The position numbers were made by a program, and so were the translations under genes. Of a stretch of DNA of 64,000 nucleotides, positions 22,801 to 35,010 are shown in pieces. Every line of letters starts with the position of its first letter. Position 1 is the stretch's first letter. Source of the DNA: Heliocidaris erythrogramma (lineage: Eukaryota; Echinodermata; Echinoidea; Camarodonta; Echinometridae); contig CM046868.1 of assembly GCA_025617745.1 (NCBI GenBank), forward strand, positions 16,186,615 through 16,250,614. The letters are read 5' to 3'. The notes under the pieces are model-generated. The model did no database searches and was not told the origin of the DNA. It saw nothing but the letters and a program-made list of their open reading frames with translations.

Positions 22801-25615
22801 TGTTACATCCACAAAGTCTCATTTTGAGACATAACGGCACATCCATAATGCTCTTGATGATAAGTATTTGCCTGGTTACTTTAGGCTCTCTATTTAATTC
22901 AATGCAACAACAACTGCAATGAGAGTATACTGACTTCAAGAGTTATTGATGAAAGTTGCAGATATTCTTTGGTGTCCCGTTCATCCACAATTTGTGACAT
23001 TTGATTGGAAACCGTTACACCCACAACATTCATGATAAACTCAGTGAAGATAGTTATTCTTTTGTTAAAAGTTTTGCCTCATTAAGTCAGCACCATAACA
23101 CATTGTACCCATAAGGATTTAGCTATGTAAGGTATCATGCATGTAGATATGCTGGTAATCTAAAAAAAAGGTGGTTGTGGATGTAACATGGGACACCAGT
23201 ATGTTTTTGTCAATATTTTGAAAAAGCCTCTCAAAACAATTTGTCTTGTGTTCTTCAAAAGCTTCCTGGAGGCACCAAGTACATTCATATAAAACAACTT
23301 AATGGTGTAAGTCATAGTGTTAAAACTACAATGTTTTTACGATAAAATGTCACGTTTTGGTGCCCCAACTTTGTGAATAGACATATAGCTTGGATTTATA
23401 TTTATAACTATGGGCTCACACTGGTCAAAATATACTTGATTTATTAAATACATGAAATTTATTAATAAATGTAAATGCGTGAACAATTGCAAAGTTGATG
23501 CAGGACACTTTTATTGGTTGGGGTAATTATGACATGTACATAGTTTAAGCTTCTACCAATCTTATAAGCTTTCATCCACTGCTGTGGACTTACTCAGGCC
23601 AAATGATTTTTCATACAATTTCTTGCTATCTGCTGGTCATATTACAAGATTTTTCATTTATTGATGAAATATATGGATAAATGTCATATGTCATACTGGA
23701 CACTCTGCACGCAGTCGCCCTAATGCTGCTTTGGGCCATTATCCAGTTAACATTGTCTAATCATCAGTTGGTCTTATGCCAAAGTGCTCTCTTACTCTCA
23801 TCGACTCTAATATCCATATAATCCAATAAAAAATGCTGGCAAGGGCCGCAGGGGTCTTTGTTGCTGGGCCTGATTACGAGACCAAATATGGAGTAGATAT
23901 AATGATTAGGAGCACAAATGGTCATAAGACCAATGATAGTCAGATAATTAGTTACGAAATTAAACTACATGTAGTTATTATACGACATGGACAAAATATG
24001 ATGGAGGATAATAGACTGGGGTAGACAAAATGATATTAAACCAGTGGAATATGGTAGTACACAAACTTGGTATAAGACTAAAATGGATTTGACAAGCTAC
24101 TTGACAAAGTGGCATCAAACCAAATGGCAATAATTATTGGCAATCTCCCTATTTTTGTATCTTCTCATAGTCAATGGCGAGAGACATCTATGAGAATCAC
24201 TTCTGTGATGGCCATGATCATGAGTGTTAGCAGATACTAGGGGGAAGAAAGGAGCAACAGCAATAAAGTGACTTTGTTATATATTGCCAATCTCCTTTGT
24301 ATCTGTTTATAGTCGATGGCGAGAGACGACTATGAGAATCACTTCTGTGAGGGCCATGATCACAAGTGTGAGCCAGTGCTAGGGGAATGGAAGGAGCAAC
24401 GTAGAGCCTTGATAGAAGCTGCAGAAGAGGTAGCTGAGGGGTCAGCGGAGGTCGGGTCAAAGGTCAAAGAGGAGAAAGGAGAAGATGGTGACGCTGGAAA
24501 GAAGGATGAGACAGATGGTTCAGGGAAGAATGATGGTGAGTGATGTATATAATTTTCCAATTAACACAAGAATATAAATATACTTATGTTCAAAGGTGTA
24601 ATATATTCTTCATCATTGACCTGTATCACTTTAGAAATAAAATATCAGAAAAGGGTTTAAATTCTAGCTCATGGTATCATCTGCTAACACTTTACATGGG
24701 GCTGCCATTTTCTTGATGACATGGAGTTGTACATGAACCATTGGAAACCGTTCTGGTGAGGAAAATATTTCAAATCCTCGAGCTATATTGCTTCTCTTCA
24801 TTACAAAAAATTCCCATATATGATGGAAAATACATAACAGATGTATACATATATTCTAAAATTTGAAATTTATAGATTTCTTTTTAAATTATCTGGTTTT
24901 GCTAACTAAAAATCAATTTCTTGGGCTTGCCTGGCAGAGTAGAACATAATTTATACAACGCGCATTCTGACTTTTGAAGTCCATTATCTCAAGGCAGGTG
25001 AATGCATAGTTTGTCACTATTGATGCTCGGGAAAGACATCATCCATAAATTTGAATTAATTCGCTCCGTCGCGTACTTCATAGTATCAAGAATCAAGAAC
25101 ATCTATATATTACGCTAAGGATTTGGGGTCTTTGTTTTGGTTCGAATAGGCGCCTCCCAGCTCTTTCGGTCCCCACCTTTTAGTACCCACGGGCGGGAAT
25201 GGTTCTTAAGAGGGTTGGGAGGCACTTTTTAAGGGCTGACGTGCCGTCCATATTTCATAAATTCATTTCTAAACATTGAATTTCCTGAGGGAGTAATAAT
25301 TCTGCCCATGGAACAGCGCACTGCCGTATGCACGAAAAAGTACCTTCTGTGATGCCCCAACCCATATCCTTTACCTGTGAAGGCGAGAAACCTCAATTGG
25401 TGTAGTGCCAAAGAACAACGTGACGTGTATACTCCAAGGCCATTGCCGCATGTATGGCTTCAATGTATACGACGCAACACACGTGTTATTCGTTCGCACA
25501 GGGCACTTGCACATGTACTATGTTTCACGCATAGAGTTAGATCATTTGTAGCCTCATGGTTACAAACACACAGTTTAATGTGTACTATGTAACTCTATGG
25601 TTTCACGGCGGTCGC

Positions 25616-25646
<31 letters not shown>

Positions 25647-28600
25647 GTCTCATTGAGGCCGGTACATAATCCATGTGAAAACTGATGAAAAGTGTACCTT
25701 TTCAGTAATAGGCCCATTCTGGTTTATGCGTTCAGGTTATCAAAAAAAGAAAAAATCAAGAAAAAGGGTATCAAATTCAGAGACTGATAAGAAGATCCGC
25801 GGAAGGGGGGGGGGATAGTTCGGTAATGTGTTCCAAATTAGGTTAAATTTCTTTTACGGTTACTTTTTGGCTAAAAAGAAGTCTATGATGATGATGTAGG
25901 CCTAAATAGGATGTAAAATAACAAGCAAGATATAAAAGTGCCGTTAATGGTATAAAAATATGGGATAGACAGGTTTCTCTGTTTAGGGTATCAAAATCTG
26001 CCCCTACTTCAATCTGCTTTTTAAAGGAGAATTAAGCCCTGATTACAAATTTACTTATATTGGAAGGTGTAATATATTCCTACTTATTGGCCTAAATCAT
26101 TTTCTAATAAGATATCAGAAAAGGGTATAAATAAAGATATTCCAACACCCGGTATCGTCTCCTACTCATTTACATGGGGGCTGCCATTTTCTTGCTGATT
26201 TGGAGTTGGGGGGGGGGGGGGGGGGGAGAATGTCTCATTGAGGCCGGTACATAATCCATGTGAAAACTGATGAAAAGTGTACCTTTTCAGTAATAGGCCC
26301 ATTCTGGTTTATGCGTTCAGGTTATCAAAAAAAGAAAAAATCAAGAAAAAGGATCAAATTCAGAGACTGATAAGACTTTTCAAGTCCATTATCCGAAAGC
26401 AGGTGAATGCATAGTTTGCCGCCATAGATGCTCAGGGAAGAAGCATCCATAAAATTTGAATTAATTCGCTCCGTCTCATACGTCCAGTATCGAGAAAATA
26501 GATCTCTATTAAGCGAATATCGATTTTCAACAGAAATATATAGGAAATCTTCAGTTTAAAAATAAATTGACATATCTATTCTATATTTTTAATCTCAAAT
26601 GAGTTTTTAATTTTGAAAAAGGCAATTGAGCATTTGGATTAAGAAAATCTTCTTGTACACATAAACAAAATGGCAGCCCCCATGTGCTGCTAGCAGACGA
26701 TACATATTGCTAGCAGATGGTAAATTTTGCTCAGAAAAGATTGATTCGTATCAATCTCGTATATTTTGACGCGAAGCCATATAGTCTAACAAGTAGGAAT
26801 AAATAACACCTTTGAACACTATCGTCTTTATTTTTGAGCGTAATTCTCCTTTAATTCAGCAAGTGATTTACGCGGATAATGTACATCCCGGGGGGGGGGG
26901 GGGGGGGGGGTCTTCGCGATCGAATTGGATCGATTCAGGTGCCTGTAAACTTTTCTGCCTTTTATTTGTGAAAATACGGCTCCAGGAAGTCTGATTTATG
27001 AAAGCATGCCATTACTTTCTAAATTGTACTTTCAACATTTTTTTTTTTTGGGGGGGGGGACTGTTTCTTAGTTAACTTAATTCTTTCTGTGCTACAATTT
27101 CTTTTATGTGGGGGTTGATGTTCGATGAGACAGGGTGAATGGGAGGAACATGTAACTGTTAAATGTAAAAAAAAAAAAAAAAAAGGAAGGCGATTTCTGC
27201 CACTTCATATTTTAGGACTCTTTATTTCAATTTAATTTATTTCTACTTTTTACTTATATCATGGAAGCAAATACTAGGTAAACTTCCTACGGGGGGGGGG
27301 GGGGGGGTCTTCGCGATCGATTTAGATCGATTCAGGTGCCTGTAAACTTTTCTGCCTTTTATTTGTGAAAATACGGCTCCAGGAAGTCTGATTTATGAAA
27401 GCATGCCATTACTTTCTAAATTGTACTTTCAACATTTTTTTTTTGGGGGGGGGGGGGCTGTTTCTTAGTTAACTTAATTCTTTCTGTGCTACAATTTCTT
27501 TTATGTGGGGGTTGATGTTCGATGAGACAGGGTGAATGGGAGGAACATGTAACTGTTAAATGTAAAAAAAAAAAAAAAAAAAGGAAGGGGATTTCTGCCA
27601 CTTCATATTTTAGGACTCTTTATTTCTTTATTTAATTTATTTCTACTTTTTACTTATATCATGGAAGCAAATACTAGGTAAACTTCCTTTTGCGACAGCC
27701 TCCCAAAATAAAAACAATATATGGAGTTAGGGTTGGGTTTAGAGTTTAGAGTTTAACTTTAGGTTTAGGGTTTATGTAACCGCACACTTGGGTGGCTGTC
27801 GCATAAATCATTCCTATTATCAACCACTAAATTGACATGAATTGGGAAAATGATCATCAAACTGTTGGAAACATGTTATTGTATATCGCCTCAAATATAT
27901 TATTCATTCCCTTGTGACAGACTAAACCGATCTGTAGACATCATTCGTGGAGGGGAGGTGTAGCAGATCACGTCACTTAGGAATATCGGTTGCCACGGTG
28001 TAAAGAAGGAGCCCCTCCCCCACAACCAAACTAACCAAAATTTCCTTCGAAAATATTTCCACTATGATATTAGTACGTATAGGATATTAATCCCGTCACA
28101 CCAGCGCGAGGGTAGTAGGGAAAAGTCATTCCGTCGGTCCTCCCAAGACCTATATAAGGGGGCCATAATCCCCCTGAAAAAAAAATGACAAATTTTTTTT
28201 CCCCTTATTTTTGCATCCTTTGCAAGGGACGTACTGCTAATCGGGTCCGATCGCTATTCATAAGGTCCGCTATTCATAGAAAACTGCTATTCATTTAACA
28301 CGCGTTATGAATAGCGGTCCTTATGAACTGATTATGAATAGTGGTCCTTATGAATGGAGGTCCTTATGAATAGCGAGGTAATTTGTCTATGGTTTGCTCG
28401 CTATTCATAAGAACCGCTATTCATACAAAACTGCTATTCATACAAAACTGCTATTCATTTAGTCACGCGTTATGGATAGCGGTCCTTATGAATAAGTGGT
28501 CCTTATGACTAGCGAGGTTGCCCCCCGCTAATTATGCACGTTATGTTTTCATGGACTTAATTTCTCTGAGTATTAAACCACAGAAACATGGCAAGATCAA

Positions 28601-30094
28601 ATGGCTCCCTCTAGGTCCATGCATGGATATTCTACTCAGGCATAATTATATCCGTATCATTTAGTCTTCATCAAGATGAAAATGTATTTTCTTCAGAACT
28701 CATGCAAGCTTTGGATAAATAACACATACTCACACGTAAATACTTCTAGGTAAAAACATAACTTTACCCGACTTTTTTTTTTATTCACTTGATTATTGTG
28801 TCAAATATACGGTACGGTGATTAATCATAAACACAGCTAGCGCCCGTGGATGTCCACGGGCTGCTTCTGCTACTAGATTTATATTTAGTAAAATCGTAAT
28901 TTTCAAAGAAATATAAAACACATTTTCGTTTTTAGAATATATGTAAGTATCTGTTAAATATTTTAAATCTCAAATGGGATTTTGTATCAAGAAGAAAGAC
29001 AATTTGCATTCAGATAAAAAATATCTTTATGTACACATCAAGAAAATGGCAGCCCCCGGGTATCGGTAGCAGACGATTAATCTTGCTGAGAAAGTCTTGA
29101 TTTATACCCATCTCGTATATTTTAATGCAAAACTATGTAGGACATCAAGAAAGAATTGCATCTTTGAATTACATCTTTGAATATAAGCACATTTTTTTTA
29201 GGTTAATTCCCATTTAACTGCCATGGGTGGTTAGAATCCCCCAGATTTTGAAGTTTTCCTTCCTTCATTCATTATGGGTGCATGAAGTTATATATCATGA
29301 AACATTGAAAAAAAATCAAGATTAGAAGTGAAATGTGGCAGTACTATGGTTGAAATCAATCAAAAAAACACAGGATCATAGAATGTGAGAAAATCTTAGA
29401 ACAATATTTTGTTGGCAAATACGTGATAGTATTTGAAGAGATTTTTAAACAAAATTGCCTGTAATACCTATATGAGCATCAAGGAATGATTGATTAAATT
29501 TTGAATTCCAGAGGTCAAAGATCATAGGTCAATTTATCATAGATTGGTGGAAGTACTGTGTCATGGCCAAAGCTAATTGATTTTAATTGAATACAGGTGC
29601 AGACATATTTAAAATGCTGTTGCATTCATGTTTTTTGACATGTTGTATCGATTGAAATTTTTATGTTGCTATCTTTTGTACATCAGAAAGCCTGAAGCCC
29701 CAGGACACTCAGCCCCAAGATCCTCTTCACACCGTGCCTTGGCAGCTGAGGGACCGAGGGATGGAAGGGGAAGGGGAGCAAGACGAGGAAGATGTAGCTC
29801 CTCCCCTCTCCCCTCCTCCCATCTCCCCTTCACCAGACGAGCCCCTGCATATCGGCCTACTGCCTTACAGAATCCTGCAGGAGATTGGGCTCCACCTGGA
29901 CCGGCAGTCGCTCCATGAGCTGGCCCTCACCTCCCACTTCTTCAGGGAGGTGTCTGCATCCCTCCTCCCGAAGAAAGGCCTGGTGGAAACGAGGTGGAAG
30001 AAGGTTGATGACAAGTGGATGGAGGATGGAAAAGTGAGTTGAAGGGATGCCTAGTTGAGTGATGAGTAAACTGAAATAAACATTCATTTCTTGG

Positions 30095-30125
<31 letters not shown>

Positions 30126-31305
30126 TTCAAGTTATTGTTTGCTTTTCCTCACACTGAGGAAGTTGACATTGAATTTACTGTAAGGCCTTATTTCAAGCAG
30201 TCCTGTCTCTCTCTAGTATCAAAGAGGCAAAAGTATTTTCTGTTCTATGAGCTATTGTAATGGACGTTACAGCACTACATAGGCGCTGTGCAAGTTTTAA
30301 TATTTGTCTTTTGAGTACACCCCTCGTATGTGTAGAAATCGATGGTACCCCTCCACCTCCGCGTTATTTCAGCGCGGTAGTTCCTCGCAGGATCCTTCGC
30401 GGAGATGTATGTATTTTGTATGGAGAACGGACAGTTATCGCAATGAATTTTCATAGCGCATGTGGCTTGCGCGTTAGATTGACCGCCTAGGTCATGTCCG
30501 TCCTATACATTGTTGTACATGTAGGTCATGTCAAGGACATGTTTCTGCATGAAATTGTTGTAATGACGTTTTAATTTCACTCTTCGAAACCATCATGCTG
30601 GATAGGTATTTTTCTGTCTTTGGAAATCACTTACGGAACTTTTGATGGAATATGCACACATGTAAGATATCTCTTCACGATTTTTTAGAGTGGTGGAAAC
30701 ATTTCCTTTCTATTTTCGTTTGTGATTGAGCCTCAATTTGCAAGGTGCATTCATAGTTGATAGTCCTGTTCGTAGTCAAACTTTTATAGTAGGGAGACTG
30801 CACGTACCGTAGTACTAGTCTACAAAGATGTACGTGTTTGCAAGAACTACGCTTCATCAGATTCCCTTCCTCTTTTTAAATTCTTAATGACATAAAAGCA
30901 AAGACATCTAGGAATAATCGTCTTCCAATAGTCAATACAATAAAAAGTTTGGCCCTTGTTTTTTCGTTGTATGATTTTTTTTTGGGGGGGGGGGCAAAAT
31001 TTCTTATGCTTGTGATTTTTCCCCATTTTTTTTTTTTTCCAAATGAGTTGTCAAAGTTGGGGTGGGCCTGTACGGCGCTGCAGCCTTTCAGCTGGAAAAT
31101 ACGGTAGATATTAAAAATTGATTTAGAGATTTGGGGTTTAACAAAACAGGACATGTATTTGCTGAATAAGAGAGACTTGTCTCTACCAAAGAATTTATCA
31201 ACCAGTATTTTAGTGTCTCTTTTCCCATTTTCTTCCTGACCTTTACAGATCTGGCGCTATATCCCAGCACATCTCAAACCAGAACCAAAGGAAAGTCAGA
31301 AGTAG
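16886..31305 (+). CDS. FBXO30: F-box protein with TRAF-type zinc finger, FBXO30/FBXO40 family
   Basis: Six coding exons: 16886-16904, 21616-21742, 22412-22580, 24313-24535, 29687-30033 and 31249-31305. All introns are GT..AG and the phases match (1, 2, 0, 1, 0), giving 313 aa. Residues about 19-105 are a Cys/His-rich TRAF-type zinc finger (HCLNC, SKRC, CPFKCGAYFHQC, CLNSELGC, CPAHVVMC), the N-terminal signature of FBXO30/FBXO40. Residues about 115-230 are an acidic Glu/Lys/Pro-rich linker. Residues about 236-276 form an F-box (LLPYRILQEIGLHLD, LALTSHFFREV), followed by KIWRY. Family members use the F-box to bind SKP1 in SCF ubiquitin ligases, with the zinc finger for substrates. This protein is far shorter than vertebrate FBXO30 (over 700 aa): the linker is brief and the conserved region after the F-box is cut to 18 residues. 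Extra exons inside intron 4 or an alternative 3' end could have been missed. Confidence 0.85.
16912..18442. mobile_element. TIR-bounded segment starting 7 bases into FBXO intron 1
   Basis: Positions 16912-16939 and 18415-18442 are inverted repeats matching at 26 of 28 positions (TAACGTCC.TGCGCATTGA). TA at each outer end would suit a Tc1/mariner-like TA duplication. The segment also contains the left arm of the larger inverted repeat at 17220-19900, so the insertions are nested or rearranged. No transposase ORF was found. Confidence 0.6.
17220..19900. repeat. long inverted repeat in FBXO intron 1
   Basis: The left arm (about 17255-17960) and right arm (about 19360-19890) are diverged inverted copies. 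They share GGTACTTACAATACTTT, GAGGATGATA.AAAAAGGC, the GCAGTCCTTTGA end, and the inner segment TTGTGAGACCCAC with GGACGCTGCCAC. A TGAATATTCAT motif occurs at about 17526 and 17603, as in the large elements upstream. A perfect small palindrome, CAGCCCGAACAC with its mirror, sits at about 17227-17252. The spacer of 1.4 kb holds a nested MITE. Confidence 0.75.
18804..19339. mobile_element. nested MITE with AAGCCCTGTYTTAACAGACC ends
   Basis: The left end (18804-18828) and right end (19315-19339) are inverted repeats with small differences. The interior has several palindromic TTGTCSGGACAA / TTGTCGCGACAA blocks (19135-19320), so the unit can fold extensively. Outer TTA/TAA context is compatible with a short TA-type target site. 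No ORF. Confidence 0.65.
19901..21615. other. remainder of FBXO intron 1
   Basis: No exon recognised. It contains a GA microsatellite at 21179-21206 and short A/T runs. The short ORFs here have no domain-like composition. Confidence 0.45.
21179..21206 (+). repeat. (GA)n microsatellite
   Basis: Fourteen uninterrupted GA dinucleotides, with diverged GAGAGTGGTAGA flanks on both sides. Confidence 0.95.
21813..21898 (+). pseudogene. decayed tandem copy of FBXO exon 2 (copy 2)
   Basis: It repeats exon 2 from GACATTAGAAG to the CATTCAA|GTGAGTC donor but has lost about 30 bases that encode the first zinc ligands. It also carries a small CCATTCAAGT duplication at its end. The downstream intron piece with GAGAGTGGCAAA is repeated as well, which shows that the whole exon-intron unit was duplicated. 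Confidence 0.8.
21973..22082 (+). pseudogene. decayed tandem copy of FBXO exon 2 (copy 3)
   Basis: Nearly full-length copy of exon 2 with the donor AAGTGAGTCA retained. In the exon 2 frame the CAA codon after SV has become TAA, and one zinc-ligand neighbourhood is changed (AARCGC to AAATGC), so inclusion would terminate translation. It follows copy 2 directly. Confidence 0.8.
22589..23382. mobile_element. TIR element starting 8 bases into FBXO intron 3
   Basis: The ends 22589-22611 and 23359-23382 are inverted repeats (GTCTRTTCACAAAGTTGG, one base indel in the following G run). The interior contains GTGGATGTAAC palindromes (22774-22820, 23174-23185). Its left end lies eight bases inside the intron 3 donor. 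A clean target duplication could not be defined: GTATATGG and ATATAGCT agree only in part. Confidence 0.65.
23383..24170. other. FBXO intron 3, remaining part
   Basis: No exon recognised. 23820-24130 has GGTCATAAGAC / CAAAATATGA words suggesting another old repeat. Confidence 0.4.
24171..24262 (+). pseudogene. decayed upstream copy of FBXO exon 4, possible poison exon
   Basis: It duplicates the 5' half of exon 4 about 140 bases upstream, including the preceding intron end (GGCAATCTCC..TATAG/CATAG acceptor). In the exon 4 frame it reads SMARDIYENHFCDGHDHEC, then TAG at 24228-24230. No downstream donor is evident. If its acceptor were used, the product would end after the zinc finger. Confidence 0.8.
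25641..26377 (+). repeat. duplicated ~150-bp segment flanking G-runs
   Basis: Positions 25641-25793 and 26226-26377 are almost identical (GTCTCATTGAGGCCGG to CAGAGACTGATAAG), 585 bases apart. Each is immediately preceded by a long G homopolymer. Confidence 0.85.
26911..27688 (+). repeat. ~397-bp tandem duplication
   Basis: Copy one (26911-27290) and copy two (27308-27688) are nearly identical from TCTTCGCGATCGA to CTAGGTAAACTTCC. Both start after a G homopolymer and differ mainly in homopolymer lengths (T, G and A runs). This looks like a recent duplication. Confidence 0.9.
27724..27776 (+). repeat. degenerate TTTAGGG-like short repeat
   Basis: GTTAGGGTTGGGTTTAGAG and related words recur over about 50 bases. 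It resembles interstitial telomere-like sequence but is too degenerate to call one. Confidence 0.4.
28252..28515. repeat. palindromic array of GCTATTCAT / ATGAATAGC words
   Basis: GCTATTCAT (plus) and ATGAATAGC (its complement) alternate many times, usually next to AAGGWCC. A unit of about 140 bases with an internal ACGCGTTATG centre occurs twice (28252-28375 and about 28393-28515), each able to fold into a hairpin. Confidence 0.8.
30095..30126 (+). repeat. (TCA)n microsatellite
   Basis: Ten uninterrupted TCA triplets in FBXO intron 5, about 60 bases after the exon 5 donor. Confidence 0.95.
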
Positions 31306-33939
31306 GCATCTTCACATCTCAAATTTGGTTACCAAACATTTCAGTGGGGGACTAGCCCTGTAATTAGTGAGCGATTGTCGATTGAGTTGACCCCCTTTGA
31401 CCTCGCCAGTTATTGCATTTTCCCACGATTTACGTAAAGTTGTTTACAAATGCAAGCTGAAAAGTAATGTATTAAATACCACTTTTTGTGAACATAAAGT
31501 TCGAAAAATTATTAAATATAGATGTATCTTTCACAACAGTAGAGCACAATCAAAGCTCGACCAATGGAAAATATGAAATTTTAGCGATATTTCTTTGGTT
31601 ACAAACAGAAAATTTTACCTGTTAAACTTCTCCTAAAATTCCTCATTTCGGCTAGATTCGCAAGAAAATCACTGTCATGAATCATTTTATTATACATTTT
31701 TCTACAATCGTATGGTATTTACTTGAGGTGAATTTTCCGCATAGAGTTGTGTCAGAAAAAAAGGATCTTGGTGTCAGATCGCCGAGGCTGACATAACAGA
31801 AAAATATTACAACCTCCTCCCACGCGTTGAAATCTGTGTAGGGCTGAGCTCTGTGTGCGAGTGCTCCATGGGCCATTCACATGCGCAATCCATGAATGAG
31901 CTGACTGCGGCTGACTCATGAATATCGTATGTGCAGATCGTGAATTTGGCATCACATAATTTGCTGCTCTAAATTTCTGCAAGATATCGTGTGAAAAAGA
32001 TGTATCTCTGCAAAGAAAGAAGTCGCATCAGCGAAACTCTGTCTAAATAAGGAATATACATCCCCCAATAAGGAAATGAAGTTTCATGAACATTTATACT
32101 GGGGTAGACTTGTGTCCGGAAAAAATAGACACATAGTTTTTGTGACGTTTTCATTTCAAAATGTTGCTATAACTCGACAAGACAGTCTTCATATTTCAGG
32201 ATTTTTGTCAGAAAATCATTTATAACTACAAATTAGTTCATGTGGGAAGTTTTAGCTCATAAATCGCCAAAATAGAGGCGGAAATTAGAGTTCCTTGTTT
32301 TGCCATTGTGGTGACCGCACGCATACACTAAGCTAGAAGTCTGTTGGTAATTCAAAACAAACCAGGGGTTAATGAGATGCAAATTGTACCGTATCGCTAG
32401 GCCTGATTTGCTCTGGAGACTTTCCAAGAGATATGATATGTGACCTGATTACAGGCCCGTCAGTGTAGGAACAAATATTTATTTGTTGGAAGTCCACATA
32501 TGAAGTTCACATATGAAGAGCAATAACATGAATTGTGATCATTGCTCATATTTCTATTTTTTGAATAAAAATAATGTCAAAGACATTTTTTTTTGACAAA
32601 AATGAATTATATCAAAGTAATTTATTCTACAGAAATTGTACATTTTATTCAGTGTATGATTAAGCAACTCTATTGAGTGCAGAACTTCGGAATACAAGCA
32701 ATACATTATGTCTGTATGGTCAACCTATGTAAAATGTGTACAGATTTTTAGAACAGGCACAGTACTTACAGGGTAGTAAAGTGTAGTACTTCGAAAGATT
32801 TATTTTGCATGGTAAACATGATTACAAATATTTCTAAATCATCTAGTGGGTGTGTAGAACTGTAAATCAAATGGGTTGGTCTTAATATTTATTTAAAGAC
32901 TGTTCCTATTCATTTGTGCCTACTCTACACATATTTTCATTCCTATGAGATGACAAGGAATAGTAATAGAACTTGCATGATTTAATATATTTTTAATTTC
33001 TAAATCATTGATTTAAAAGGTGTATATTTATAGACCATTAGCCTATATCCATTCTTAGTACAGTGTATTTGTGTTTTGGATGACAAATATGTAGTTATGA
33101 TATATCAAAATTTTATGTATATTTTTAGACTTTGAATGCAAGGTGCTATTTATTATTTGATAAAATGTAATGTAATATTCTTACGCTCCATTTATGAAAT
33201 GTATTCAATAGCTTTCAAATGAAGGCATGACCTGGGTTTGTTTATAGGGAATGACAAGATACTGATAGATGCTAAAAAAAAACAGTCCCACAAGTAATTA
33301 TTAATTTTTGATGGATACAAACATGTCCTTAAAAAACCGAACATGTAAATAATACTTCACAAAAAGCAATACTAGATAATTTCTAAATTCTAAGTTTTTG
33401 CTCTTAGCAACAAAGGCTTCTTCATTATTTGTAAAAAAGGACGCAAATATTAGAAAAACATTTTTTTTCATTTCAAATCTTTCATATATATCAAACTTGT
33501 ACATGTAGGAAAGAAATACCAAAATGTGACTTAATGGGCAAGAGGATTTTTGTATTCATTTTATACAAATGATATGCAAATATGACTATAAAAAGAATCT
33601 TATTTTTTTTGTTATTTTCAAAACATTGCGTATGATTTAATAAGATGTTTTGTATTTCATAAGATGTTTTGTGGAACTTTTGCACTTATATACATGTCAC
33701 AGGTAGTACATGTACATGTACGTATCGGGTTTTATAGACAGCTGACCAAATGTGTTTGTACATAGTAGCATTTGCATTTATGGAAGATACATACATGTAT
33801 ACTTGTTTCTCCATATTTTATCTCTTCTTCTCCATAACTATAAGCCAATTGAAAAGAATGACCCTATGATGTTTTCTCAATATTTGCCATTAAGATAATC
33901 AATTTTGTTTGCATCTTAATATCAACAAAATTAATATCT
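31306..33939. other. 3' flank / possible 3'UTR of the F-box gene
   Basis: AT-rich sequence after the stop codon. ATTAAA occurs at about 31471 and 31512 and AATAAA at about 32566, any of which could be a poly(A) signal. No further exon matching the usual conserved C-terminal region of FBXO30 was recognised. Otherwise nothing is seen. Confidence 0.35.
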
Positions 33940-34067
33940 GGGCCCTGTTTCATAAAACTTGTTATCAATAACAACTGCCCAATTTCTATGACAAATTTGC
34001 TCTCTGCCAATCAGATTCAAGGATTTCAGTAGCTTATAACAATAACAAGTTTTATGAAACGGGGCCC
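33940..34067. mobile_element. 128-bp palindromic MITE (GGGCCC..GGGCCC)
   Basis: The ends GGGCCCTGTTTCATAAAACT and its near-mirror ending GAAACGGGGCCC form inverted repeats of about 30 bases, with TTGTTATYAATAAC inside. Half copies or relatives occur near 36120 and 41145. Confidence 0.85.
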
Positions 34068-35010
34068 AGAACATGGATATAAAATAGAGTTTTATATGGG
34101 GGTTTGGGGGTCCCCCCCCTTTGAACCTGAAGCTATATTATACTTTAATTTTATTTTTGAAATCACTTCATTTTTGTACTTCAAGAGAATACATGTACAG
34201 TTGACCTATATTGTCTTCCTTGGTGACTATTATACAAATGTTGACTGCTTTGAGGGGCATGGTGAAAACTATGGCCCGAGGTAAGCTCGCAACTGTGCCC
34301 CGAGACGACAGTCGAGGGGCATAGCACAGTTGCAAGTTCACCGAGGACTGATCTGTACGGAAAGATTTCTCTCCGTATATCGTGCCACGTGTATCTTGGA
34401 CTGGGATGCTACATCAAACTCGGATGCAAGTCGACTTGCCACCGAGTTGTCTCGGCATCCCTTAACTTTAACCATGAGGAGAGAGCGACAAGAACTGCGT
34501 TGTGGCACTATATGCTTCGTAAAGGGGTACTCCAGGCTGAAAATTATGTCATTTGAATAGACAGAGTAAAATTAAAGAAGCAAAACACTGAAAGTTTCAT
34601 CAAAATCCGATTACAAATAAAGATATTGAATTTTAAAGTTTTGCATTTTGCATAAAACAGTTCTATGCATATCGTCATGAATATGTAATGAGTGGGCTGA
34701 TGATGTCACGTCCCCACTTGCCTTTTTCTTATTTCATTATATGAAATCATAATGATTTCATTTTATCATACATGCGTATAACCCGTCTTCCTTGTAACAA
34801 TATAAGTCTCGGCAAAAGTGATGATCTTATACATTAAATCAGCATTCAGTCCAATTTTTACATTCTTGGAGGAGCAATTTCGAATAATTATAATTTTATA
34901 TAATATATTACAAAGGTACAAAGGTACAGATCAGTGGCACGTGGTCATAGCAAAACACGGCAGCCAATCAGCGACCTTCTTATATCCCTTACTTGACAGA
35001 CACAGACAAA
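34068..35010. other. intergenic sequence with a local hairpin
   Basis: No gene. GCAACTGTGCCCCGAG and its mirror near 34285-34336 form an imperfect hairpin. The segment at about 34560-34760, with CATCAAAATCCGATT, looks like a dispersed repeat. Confidence 0.4.

Larger units (their letters stand above)
24536..29686. other. FBXO intron 4, repeat-rich
   Basis: Five kilobases with several related repeats. Direct copies lie at about 24975-25075 and 26375-26485 (CAGGTGAATGCATAGTTTG), and at 25641-25793 and 26226-26377. Inverted relatives containing AAAATGGCAGCCCCC lie near 26667 and 29044. G-runs occur at 25617-25641, 25806-25813, 26208-26226 and 26891-26910. No extra exon of the F-box gene was recognised, although its phase (1/1) would allow skipped exons. 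Confidence 0.55.

Noticed and set aside
27724-27776. Interstitial telomere repeat
   Set aside because: TTAGGG appears only in irregular, diverged words without a sustained tandem.
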